Below, piece after piece: positions 28,500-34,835 of a DNA stretch of 34,835 nucleotides (its first letter is position 1; every line of letters begins with the position of its first letter). The position numbers and the translations under genes were made by a program. The stretch lies in NCBI RefSeq assembly GCF_020521235.1, contig NZ_BLAY01000107.1, forward strand, positions 1 through 34,835, read 5' to 3'. Source of the stretch: Microseira wollei NIES-4236. Lineage in GTDB: Bacteria > Cyanobacteriota > Cyanobacteriia > Cyanobacteriales > Aerosakkonemataceae. The notes beneath the pieces were generated by a model. The model saw only the letters and a list, made by a program, of their open reading frames with translations, was not told where the DNA came from and did not search any database.

Positions 28500-28532
28500 T
28501 TGACACTCCGCGATCTAAAGATACGCGGATTC
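28500..28532 (-). ncRNA. Candidate omega/re-RNA 3' end of element 3
   Basis: Immediately after the tnpB stop on the minus strand is a hairpin (28508-28528; CCGCG-ATCT with AGAT-CGCGG and one bulged base), then AGTGTCAA. This is the same arrangement as in element 2 although the stems differ in sequence. The following 20 bases, GAACGAGGCTATAGCCGGGA, lie in the Rpn gene and would be the guide. The RNA start is not determined. Confidence 0.5.
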
Positions 28533-29730
28533 TTAACTCATAGGGAGCGCAACCGCTTTACCCTCATTAAGCATCTTGACCGTTTGCCCAACGGCTGCAA
28601 GTCCTCTAGCAAGAACTACTTGAGCGGCTGCAACGTCTCTATCTGTTATGTAGCCGCAATTTTTACATGCATGAACGCGGTCTGACAAATCTTTTTTGCC
28701 TGTTTCTGTTCCACAGTGAGGACAAATCTGGCTTGTCTTTCTGCTATCTACTTTCTGGAAGTAAACACCGCGTTTGGGGCAACACTGTTCTAATATTTGG
28801 AAGAATTGACCCCAGCTAGCATCTAAACAATGTTTTCCCAACATGCCTCTAGATAAGCCGACTAAATTCAGGTTCTCTACAAATATTGTTGAGGCTTGGT
28901 CGCAAAGTTGATGTGCTACTTTCCAATGAAAGTCTTTTCTAGTGTTAGCAATGTGTTCGTGCAGTGAGGCTACTTTCATAGTCGCTTTGCGCCAATTATG
29001 TGAGCCTTTCACTTTGCGACTAACTCTTTGTTGCAGCAATCTCAGCTGGCGTTGGAGGTCTACAAAGAATCTAGGGCGACTGATACAAAGGCCATTAGAA
29101 GTAGCGATAAAACTTATTAATCCTACGTCTACACCCAATGCCGAAGCATTTGGTGTAACTTTTGGCACAGATACATCCCACTGTAAAGTAATCATGACAT
29201 ACCAGCCCGATGCTCTTTTAACAACGCGAGGCAAGTTTAACAACAGCATCTTCTGGAATGTTGCGGGAGGAGCGAAATTTTACCCAGCCAATTACGGGCA
29301 ATTTAACTGCTCCATTCCTGAGTGGGTTTTTCCCTGGCTGAGAGAAGACAAAGGAGCGTAATTGACCGACTTTCTTAAAGCGAGGAAAACCAAAATTGTT
29401 TTCCCACATTGAGGTAAAAGCATTTTCCAGTCTCTTTAACGTTTGCTGTAAAACTTGCGCTGCTACCCGTTTTAAATCTGGGTGCTGCTTTTTTGCTATT
29501 GTCAAAGACCTGCATTGACTAACAAAAGTGGGGCGGGGTGTATCTGCCTCAATAATGTACTCAGAATGTAACGAACAATAGTTTACTTGACAAGAACGGG
29601 ACTTATACCAGTGCTTGCGTTCAGCCAAAGCATAATTGTAAACTTTTCGGTTAATCTCTAACCAGTCTTCAAAAACACTTATCTGTTGCTTACTTGGTTT
29701 TAGTCGAAATTCATAAGTTAAGCAAAACAC
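28533..29730 (-). pseudogene. tnpB: TnpB, frameshifted, catalytic residues kept
   Basis: A TnpB homologue in two overlapping frames: GTG at 29730 to 29218 (FRLKPSKQQISVFEDWLEIN at the start, FGFPRFKKVG in the middle), then 29249 to 28533. A single shift near 29225 would join DAVVKLASR to VVKRASGWYVM. All three RuvC acids are present: ALGVDVGLISFIATSNG, STIFVENLNLVGL and ITDRDVAAAQVVLARGL. The zinc ribbon is complete (TSQICPHCGTETG and ACKNCG). Apart from the shift it looks like a standard TnpB of about 395 residues. Either it is a young pseudogene or the shift is a sequencing error; programmed frameshifting has no obvious slippery heptamer here. Confidence 0.88.
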
Positions 29731-29985
29731 TTGTTGTTACCCCCTATTGCTCCTACTATACCGGACAAACAAACGATAGGTATAATAAGTTATGTAACAA
29801 CTAAGGTGACTGCACGGTAGATAAAGAAAGCCCATCGTAGCGGGAGGGCGTTGCCTCCCTATATTCAACCTGGATTAAATTTTGTTAAGATTGACTCTGG
29901 CTTGGTGCGATTGCCTGCCCAAGTCAATTATTTATCCCACCTGCACACCTGCCCACCTGCACACCTGCTTCCCCGGAGATTCTGA

Positions 29986-31692
29986 ATGCTGCGACTGGAA
30001 CATATCTGTAAAATCTACCCCACTGGCGAAGTCCTCAAGGATGTTAACTGGGAAGTTAAAATTGGCGATCGCATCGGTTTAGTCGGCGTCAACGGTGCGG
30101 GTAAATCTACCCAACTCAAAATTATCGCCGGAGAAATCGAACCCACCACCGGAGAAGTCATCCGCCCCGCCAGTTTGCACATCGCCTACCTGAATCAAGA
30201 ATTTGACGTAGACCCCTGTCGCACCGTAAAAGAAGAATTATGGCGGGCTTTCGCCGCAGCGAATCAAGTCCACGAAGCTTTATCCCAAGTACATCGGGAC
30301 ATGGAAACCGCCACGCCAGAACAGTTAGACAAACTTATCCACAAAATGGATAAGTTGCAGCGCCAGTTTGAAGCCCTCGACGGCTACGGGTTAGAAGCCC
30401 AGATTGACAAGATTTTACCAGAAATGGGGTTTGAGACGGCAGACGGCGATCGCTTGGTCAGCGCCTTCAGCGGCGGCTGGCAAATGCGGATGGGTTTGGC
30501 TAAAATATTGCTGCAAAAACCCGATTTATTGCTATTAGACGAACCGACGAACCACTTAGATTTAGAAACGATTGAGTGGTTAGAAAATTACCTCAAAGGC
30601 TTAACCAACCCGATGGTAATCGTTTCCCACGACCGGGAGTTTCTCGACCGTCTTTGCACCCAAATTGTCGAAACAGAACGGGGCGTTTCTACAAGTTATT
30701 TGGGGAATTATTCGGCTTATTTAGAACAAAAAGAAGAAGCAAGAACGGCACAATTAAGCGCGTACGAACGCCAACAGAAAGAACTGGAGAAACAACAAGC
30801 ATTTGTTGATAGATTCCGCGCCAGTGCAACGCGCAGCACTCAAGCAAAAAGCCGCGAAAAATTATTAGAAAAAGTCGAAAGAATTGAAGCGCCGATTTCA
30901 GAGTTAAGAACGCTGCACTTCCGATTCCCGCCCGCACCCCGCAGCGGTAGAGAAGTTGTCATCATCAAAGATTTGGTGCATACTTACGACGACAAGATTC
31001 TATTTTTAGGGGCGGAACTGTTAATTGAACGGGGCGATCGCATAGCCTTCCTCGGCCCCAACGGTTGCGGTAAATCTACCCTGCTGCGCCTGATTATGGG
31101 CATGGAACAACCCTCGGAAGGCCAGGTAAAATTAGGCGATCATAACGTCATTCCCGGCTATTTTGAACAGAATCAAGCCGAAGCTTTAGACCTGTCCAAA
31201 ACTGTCATGGAAACCATCCACGATGAAGTGCCAGATTGGAATAATGAAGAAGTCCGCACCCTGTTAGGAAAGTTTCTATTTAGCGGCGATACTGTATTCA
31301 AAAAAGTTGAAGCACTCAGTGGAGGTGAAAAAGCCCGTTTAGCTTTAGCTAAAATGCTCCTGCGTCCAGCAAATTTATTAATTTTGGACGAACCGACAAA
31401 CCACTTGGATATTCCCGCTAAAGAAATGCTGGAAGAAGCGCTAAAAAACTACGATGGAACGGCGATTTTAGTGTCGCACGACCGCTATTTTATTTCCCAA
31501 GTGGCGAACAAAATTGTGGAAATAAGAGATGGGGAGTTTCGGGTTTATTTGGGAGATTATCACTACTATTTGGATAAAATAGCAGAAGAGAAAGAACAGG
31601 CAAGATTGGCGGCAGAAGCTGCCGAAAAAGCCGCCAAAAAAGCAGCTAAAGATGCTGCTAAAAAAGCCAAAGAAGCTGCAAAGCGGAAATAG
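29986..31692 (+). CDS. ABC-F family ATPase
   Basis: A 568-residue protein with two ATP-binding cassettes and no membrane segments. Cassette 1 has Walker A GVNGAGKST (Lys40), signature FSGGWQMR (about 161) and LLLLDEPTNHLDLETIEWLE; cassette 2 has GPNGCGKST (about 357), LSGGEKARLALAKMLL (about 444) and LILDEPTNHLDIPAKE. Between them is the charged linker QKEEARTAQLSAYERQQKEL typical of ABC-F translation factors. The C-terminus is a run of Ala/Lys (EKAAKKAAKDAAKKAKEAA). By family knowledge it acts on ribosomes in the E-site. It stands alone, upstream of a hairpin at 31722. Confidence 0.93.
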   Translation: MLRLEHICKIYPTGEVLKDVNWEVKIGDRIGLVGVNGAGKSTQLKIIAGEIEPTTGEVIRPASLHIAYLNQEFDVDPCRTVKEELWRAFAAANQVHEALSQVHRDMETATPEQLDKLIHKMDKLQRQFEALDGYGLEAQIDKILPEMGFETADGDRLVSAFSGGWQMRMGLAKILLQKPDLLLLDEPTNHLDLETIEWLENYLKGLTNPMVIVSHDREFLDRLCTQIVETERGVSTSYLGNYSAYLEQKEEARTAQLSAYERQQKELEKQQAFVDRFRASATRSTQAKSREKLLEKVERIEAPISELRTLHFRFPPAPRSGREVVIIKDLVHTYDDKILFLGAELLIERGDRIAFLGPNGCGKSTLLRLIMGMEQPSEGQVKLGDHNVIPGYFEQNQAEALDLSKTVMETIHDEVPDWNNEEVRTLLGKFLFSGDTVFKKVEALSGGEKARLALAKMLLRPANLLILDEPTNHLDIPAKEMLEEALKNYDGTAILVSHDRYFISQVANKIVEIRDGEFRVYLGDYHYYLDKIAEEKEQARLAAEAAEKAAKKAAKDAAKKAKEAAKRK

Positions 31693-31721
31693 TTTTAGTC
31701 ATTATATCTCTTAGCTCGGAC

Positions 31722-31782
31722 GGGCAGGATGCCCATCCCACAAGAATCATTTTTTCTTGTGGGGTAGGCGTCCCGCCTGCCC
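31722..31782. terminator. Large hairpin after the ABC-F gene
   Basis: GGGCAGGATGCCCATCCCAC pairs imperfectly with the inverse segment ending CGTCCCGCCTGCCC, with an ATCATTTTTT loop. It starts 30 bp after the ABC-F stop, so termination is plausible, but it belongs to the dispersed family also seen at 10236-10285. Confidence 0.6.
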
Positions 31783-31853
31783 CAGAATTTGATCGGCAAG
31801 AGACTTTGTAAGAGCTATCAGGCAATTGTCAGGTGAGTGCATCAGGGGTAAGA

Positions 31854-31886
31854 GTGTCAAATTTTGCTACCGTTAAATCTGTCAAC
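31854..31886 (+). promoter_or_regulatory. 33-bp conserved element upstream of first XRE gene
   Basis: Differs at only two positions from 32430-32462, which sits at nearly the same distance from the second paralogue. TGTCAA occurs at both ends of the element as a direct repeat 25 bp apart. The position (24 bp before the ATG) suits an operator/promoter bound by the encoded regulator. Confidence 0.55.
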
Positions 31887-31909
31887 AACATAGAAAAAAC
31901 ACAAACGGC

Positions 31910-32395
31910 ATGAGGGAGGGCAGCAAATACCAGCCACTCCTCGAATTTTTGCGTGGCAGCAATCAAAGCGAAGTCATCCTCACCTTTGCTGAAATCGAGG
32001 CGCTGATGAATGACACCTTGCCTAACTCAGCGAAAAGCAATAAGGCTTGGTGGAGCAATCGTACTAAAGGCGCACTCCATGCTGAAGCATGGATGGAAGC
32101 ATGCTATCGCGTTGAGGATGTCGATTTTAATCAAAAGTGCGTAACCTTTCGCCAACCTCCTACTAGCTACCAAGTTCAGCGCGTCGATGGCACCGTACTT
32201 TGGAACAGCACGCTGATCAAAGCACTGCGTCTCCATATGGCACTAACACAGGCAGAGTTTGCCAAAACGCTTGGTGTGCGTCAGGCAACGGTTAGCCAGT
32301 GGGAAAACGGTGCCTATGAGCCAACCCTGGCTACATCGAAGTATCTCACTCTAATTGCAGAGCGGGCTGGATTTAAAGTCATCAACGGATACTAG
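31910..32395 (+). CDS. AWWSN-domain/XRE regulator, paralogue 1
   Basis: A 161-residue protein. The N-terminal domain (about 1-85) has SKYQPLLEFLRGS, LTFAEIEALMND, LPNSAK, KAWWSNRTKG and a VTFRQ strand; I associate this with the uncharacterised family DUF7662, from memory. The C-terminal part (about 100-155) is an XRE/Cro helix-turn-helix: LRLHMALTQAEFAKTLGVRQATVSQWENGAYEP. A next gene of the same design follows 93 bp later. The start at the ATG at 31910 is supported by alignment with the paralogue; no good ribosome site precedes it. It probably binds DNA, perhaps its own upstream element. Confidence 0.85.
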   Translation: MREGSKYQPLLEFLRGSNQSEVILTFAEIEALMNDTLPNSAKSNKAWWSNRTKGALHAEAWMEACYRVEDVDFNQKCVTFRQPPTSYQVQRVDGTVLWNSTLIKALRLHMALTQAEFAKTLGVRQATVSQWENGAYEPTLATSKYLTLIAERAGFKVINGY

Positions 32396-32429
32396 AGCTT
32401 CATTCGCACCTCCGAGATAACCATTGGTT

Positions 32430-32462
32430 GTGTCAAATTTTGTTACGGTTAAATCTGTCAAC
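32430..32462 (+). promoter_or_regulatory. 33-bp conserved element upstream of second XRE gene
   Basis: Second copy of the element at 31854, with 31 of 33 positions identical, ending 26 bp before the ATG at 32489. Sequence outside it is less alike, so selection or recent gene duplication with constraint is possible. Confidence 0.55.
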
Positions 32463-32488
32463 TCTAGAGAATAAGAAAGAAAAGCGAC

Positions 32489-32974
32489 ATGAAGGAGGGC
32501 AGCAAATATCAGGCACTCCTGGAATTTTTGCGTGGCAGCAATCAAGGGGAAGTCACCCTAAGCTTTGCCAAAATCGAGGCGCTGATAAACGATCGCTTAC
32601 CCAAATCAGCCAAAGAACAACGGGCATGGTGGAGCAATCGTACCAAAGGCGCACTACAAGCTGAAGCTTGGATGGAAGCGAGTTATCAGGTTGAAGATGT
32701 CGATCTGATCGAGCAAAGGGTTACATTTCGTAAATTTACGACCAACCATCACATACAGCGTCTAGATGGTAATTTGGTGTGGAACAGCTACTCGATCAAA
32801 TTGTTGCGTCTCCATATGGGATTGACACAGATAGAGTTTGCCAAACAGCTAGGTGTGCGTCACCAAACAGTCAGCGAGTGGGAACGAGGACTGTATGAAC
32901 CAACTCGCTCAACGTCCAAACATTTGGATCTAGTAGCTGAGAAAGCTGGTTTCGCACCAGAAGAAGAAAGCTGA
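32489..32974 (+). CDS. AWWSN-domain/XRE regulator, paralogue 2
   Basis: Also 161 residues and collinear with paralogue 1, with many conservative changes. N-terminal domain: EGSKYQALLEFLRGSNQGEV, SFAKIEALINDRLPKSAK, RAWWSNRTKG, VTFRKF. C-terminal XRE domain: LRLHMGLTQIEFAKQLGVRHQTVSEWERGLYEP. In the recognition helix the residues differ (QATVSQ in copy 1, HQTVSE here), so the two may bind different sites. It ends EKAGFAPEEES. It is separated from the next gene by a promoter-like sequence. Confidence 0.85.
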   Translation: MKEGSKYQALLEFLRGSNQGEVTLSFAKIEALINDRLPKSAKEQRAWWSNRTKGALQAEAWMEASYQVEDVDLIEQRVTFRKFTTNHHIQRLDGNLVWNSYSIKLLRLHMGLTQIEFAKQLGVRHQTVSEWERGLYEPTRSTSKHLDLVAEKAGFAPEEES

Positions 32975-32990
32975 AGGTTTCCCTTCGTTC

Positions 32991-33019
32991 TTGACAATTT
33001 GCCGGTAACGTTATATCGT
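32991..33019 (+). promoter_or_regulatory. Candidate promoter before the small gene at 33053
   Basis: TTGACA (32991-32996) and TATCGT (33014-33019) are separated by 17 bp, with GTAACGTTATA inside. TTGACA is the inverse of the TGTCAA boxes upstream of the XRE genes. Read as a weak sigma-70-type promoter, possibly under the same regulator. Confidence 0.35.
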
Positions 33020-33052
33020 CAGATTGGCATTTGATTCTGGCAATAGTCAAGC

Positions 33053-33424
33053 ATGAGCATTCACGGTACAGCCATGCGGCTTCGCCGCCGCATTGACCCC
33101 AAAACCTTTGTTATCACGCTCAGACAGATCGCCAAATTCCTCAAAATCAGCCAAGAGCGGATTCTCAACTGGGAAAAATGGCATAACGTTTTATGGGTAC
33201 ATATCAAAGGAATTGGCGGTTATTTCGTAAGTTACCGCCAGTTAGAGCAATGGATCGCTGCTTGTCGCACTCTGATTCGCTGTTGCTCAAGCTTAAGCAC
33301 GCTTAACGAGGTTTTGCTGTCGATTTTGCCAGAAGAGCAGCGATATGCTGACGATGCGATCGCTCGCCTCAAAACCATGTACCAGCAACGATATGCGGAG
33401 TTATCGCTGCGGCAGCAAATGTAA
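33053..33424 (+). CDS. Unknown small protein with helix-turn-helix-like segment
   Basis: A 123-residue protein beginning at the ATG at 33053; an ATG at 33074 is possible. The segment VITLRQIAKFLKISQERILN followed by WEKWHNVLWVHIKGIGGYFVSYRQLEQWI looks like a winged or excisionase-like DNA-binding unit, in which a helix pair precedes a short hairpin. The rest is helical (LSTLNEVLLSILPEEQRYADDA). No family name can be given. It lies 78 bp after the second XRE gene, in the same direction, and may belong to that module. Confidence 0.65.
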   Translation: MSIHGTAMRLRRRIDPKTFVITLRQIAKFLKISQERILNWEKWHNVLWVHIKGIGGYFVSYRQLEQWIAACRTLIRCCSSLSTLNEVLLSILPEEQRYADDAIARLKTMYQQRYAELSLRQQM

Positions 33425-33438
33425 TGCGATCGCCTGAT

Positions 33439-33582
33439 ATCATGTCCAGTCGATTACCCATAATCATCAGCCGCGGCACGGCATTATTAACGTTATCTGT
33501 TTGTCCGAGATATCTGTGATGCCGTGCCCCTACGCAATAACGGGGTGAGGTTTTTTATTATCGGCAATTCAACGGACATGAT
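33439..33582. mobile_element. MITE-like element with ATCATGTCC ends
   Basis: Inverted 9-bp ends ATCATGTCC (33439-33447) and GGACATGAT (33574-33582) enclose a CGGCACGGCAT/ATGCCGTGCC hairpin of the same family as the arrays at both ends of the window. About 144 bp with no coding capacity. ATCATGTCC also occurs at 11124, beside another inverted repeat. Confidence 0.6.
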
Positions 33583-33611
33583 TATGATTCTTTCGCCTGA
33601 TACTAAAGCGG

Positions 33612-33764
33612 CTAAATTTTTCCTTCCTGTTCGGCTTTTCTAATGGCTTGTTTCAGAATTAGCAGTGCCATCTGAGACAAAGAGCGCTCTTCAGCATCTG
33701 CCAATCTTTGCAGCGCTTCCTTGTCTTTGTCATCCATGTATATGGTCACGGTTACTTTAGCCAT
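33612..33764 (-). CDS. Ribbon-helix-helix protein (CopG-like, antitoxin type)
   Basis: A 50-residue protein from the ATG at 33764; a frame from 33800 adds 12 residues, and neither start has a clear ribosome site. The sequence AKVTVTIYMDDKDKEALQRL and then SLSQMALLILKQAIRKAEQEG is a classic RHH fold: a short strand followed by two helices. Such proteins are DNA-binding repressors, often antitoxins. No toxin gene is found next to it on this strand. Two imperfect ACACAGAA/TTTGTGTG-type repeats upstream (about 33778-33842) could be its operators. Confidence 0.7.
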   Translation of the reverse strand: MAKVTVTIYMDDKDKEALQRLADAEERSLSQMALLILKQAIRKAEQEGKI

Positions 33765-33947
33765 GTTGTCGATCGTACACTGTTCTGTGTGTTTCCCCAT
33801 GAATCAAACAGAAACAAATAAAAACACACAAATTCTGTGTTAAGCTATTTGCCATCAATCACTAGACTGAAAAGTCAAAAGCCAGCGCTCAACTTTCCGA
33901 GGGCTGACGCTGGCTTATGGCTCCAAAAATCAAAGGAGACTATAACA

Positions 33948-34100
33948 ATGGTAGAACCGATGGCTGGTTTTTTAAGCGATCGCCCCCAAGGCTATCACCA
34001 AGCATTGAGCGATTTTGGCGTTTTGCAGCTACTATCGCGGATTGAGAATTATAGCGATCGCGATTTCGATGCCGAGCGGATGTGTCTAAAAGCACCATAA
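33948..34100 (+). CDS. Unknown 50-aa protein
   Basis: The ATG at 33948 follows AAAGGAGAC at ideal spacing, so translation is likely. The product starts MVEPMAGFLSDRPQGYHQAL and ends AERMCLKAP. No family was recognised. Its stop TAA at 34098 is in the same frame as the following ORF, with no other stop between, so the two could once have been one gene of about 137 codons. Confidence 0.55.
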   Translation: MVEPMAGFLSDRPQGYHQALSDFGVLQLLSRIENYSDRDFDAERMCLKAP

Positions 34101-34118
34101 ATTCAAAGCATTGCCACG

Positions 34119-34361
34119 TTGCTAATTGAGCAGTTGTGTGTAAAGGTCGCAGGCTCGGTGCTTGCCAGTTATCTGAACATAGTCAGAAATCGGGAAAAAT
34201 TGCAACGACCTTGGGCGATTGTGCAAATCTTGCCTCAGACCAAGGCGCACCTGATCGCAGGTTTCGCGAACCGCCAAGACGCCGACGACCATGCAAGATC
34301 CTTGCGGCGATATGTGCCAAATGGAGTATTTGAAATTGTTTTCGAGACGTTAGAAAGCTGA
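34119..34361 (+). CDS. Unknown small protein, possibly the rest of the upstream ORF
   Basis: An 80-codon frame in phase with the ORF ending at 34100. Its only nearby starts are TTG (34119) or GTG codons without a ribosome site. The sequence LQRPWAIVQILPQTKAHLIA, ANRQDADDHARSLRRYVP and FEIVFETLES has the look of a real small alpha/beta protein. It may be translated from a weak start, or it may be the disabled 3' half of a longer gene. Confidence 0.5.
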   Translation: MLIEQLCVKVAGSVLASYLNIVRNREKLQRPWAIVQILPQTKAHLIAGFANRQDADDHARSLRRYVPNGVFEIVFETLES

Positions 34362-34383
34362 ATACACCTGTTGCAAAAATCCC

Positions 34384-34835
34384 GTTTGCAGTAGGGACAC
34401 GGCATGAGATACGCTGTTAAACCATGGGAGATCTCTATATTGCCGTGTCCCTACAACGATGGGGCGGCTTGTGTTGGTTCAGTTTGCGGTAGGGACACGG
34501 CATTACATACGCTGTTAAACCATGGGAGATCTCTATATTGCCGTGTCCCTACAACGATGGGGCGGCTTGTGTTGGTTCAGTTTGCGGTAGGGACACGGCA
34601 TTACATAGGTTGTTAAACCATGGGAGATCTCTATATTGCCGTGTCCCTACAACGATGGGGCGGCTTGTGTTGGTTCAGTTTGCCCTAGGGACACGGCATG
34701 AGATACGCTGTTAAACCATGGGAGATCTCTATATTGCCGTGTCCCTACAACGATGGGGCGGCTTGTGTTGGTTCAGTTTGCCCTAGGGACACGGCATGAG
34801 ATACGCTGTTAAACCATGGGAGATCTCTATATTGC
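34384..34835. repeat. 98-bp tandem array of hairpin units
   Basis: Units start at 34384, 34482, 34580, 34678 and 34776, all exactly 98 bp apart; the last is cut by the window end. Each contains TAGGGACACGGCA and its inverse TGCCGTGTCCCTA about 35 bp apart, then ACGATGGGGCGGCTTGTGTT. Copies differ mainly at the start (GCAGTAGGG, GCGGTAGGG, GCCCTAGGG) and in the loop (ATGAGATACG, ATTACATACG, ATTACATAGG). No spacers, so it is not a CRISPR array. Confidence 0.95.

Larger units (their letters stand above)
28500..29865 (-). mobile_element. IS200/IS605-like element with tnpB only (element 3)
   Basis: The right end is placed at 28500, where AGTGTCAA on the minus strand meets the Rpn reading frame. 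The left end is uncertain; a GGGAGG/CCTCCC hairpin at 29842-29859 is the best candidate subterminal structure, so the far limit is approximate. It carries one frameshifted tnpB and no tnpA. Because the N-terminal host sequence is not found, the left junction cannot be fixed by frame repair. Confidence 0.75.

Noticed and set aside
33612-33800. Toxin-antitoxin pair
   Set aside because: The ribbon-helix-helix protein fits an antitoxin, but no toxin-like ORF is adjacent on its strand.
34404-34616. 70-codon plus-strand ORF
   Set aside because: Lies wholly inside the tandem hairpin array and its protein simply repeats in shifted frames.
34384-34835. CRISPR array
   Set aside because: The full 98-bp unit repeats without variable spacers, and each unit is internally self-complementary; no cas genes are near.

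Overview
The window looks like a chromosomal segment of a filamentous cyanobacterium. This is inferred from many GCGATCGC (HIP1) octamers, an SLH-domain iron-type porin, an Rcp1-like response regulator next to phytochrome-style histidine kinases, heptameric intergenic repeats (TAATGGC, AATTAGC, TTACCAA types) and many palindromic intergenic elements. No rRNA, tRNA or CRISPR array was seen.

Layout. 1-496: tandem 126-bp hairpin repeat. 497-8297: a sensory cluster made of a large multi-PAS histidine kinase cut in two by a TnpB-only insertion element (3432-4749), an Rcp1-type response regulator, and a hybrid REC-PAS-kinase-REC protein. 8298-13590: small metabolic genes (NIL-domain protein, beta-carbonic anhydrase-like protein, cysteine synthase) among hairpin/MITE-like repeats, a truncated TPR-type gene and a decayed histidine kinase. 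13591-16416, minus strand: [2Fe-2S] ferredoxin, selenium-binding protein/methanethiol oxidase homologue, methyltransferase. 16571-21115, plus strand: deoC, recO, an MFS transporter overlapping recO, and a GT4 glycosyltransferase. 21117-22749: a 92-codon minus-strand gene split by a second TnpB element. 23264-27094: SLH porin and a subtilisin-like protease with two N-terminal PPC domains. 27095-29865: a repeat-dense zone, a strong hairpin terminator, and an Rpn-family fragment ending at a third TnpB element. 29986-31692: ABC-F ATPase. 31854-34361: tandem paralogous XRE-type regulators sharing a near-identical 33-bp upstream element, an unknown small protein, a ribbon-helix-helix protein and two small unknown ORFs. 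34384-end: a 98-bp tandem array of hairpin units that runs off the window.

The main theme is TnpB-only mobile elements. Three different ones occur, none with an adjacent tnpA. For two, removing the element restores an uninterrupted host reading frame (1,209 codons for the kinase, 93 for the small gene). Two of the elements share a right-end layout of hairpin plus AGTGTCAA, as expected for the 3' end of a guide (omega/re) RNA scaffold. One tnpB is intact but lacks the usual zinc-ribbon cysteines, and one has lost the canonical RuvC-II glutamate. The second candidate of interest is the duplicated AWWSN-domain/XRE regulator pair with its shared operator-like element. All family assignments come from reading motifs by eye; no database search was run.
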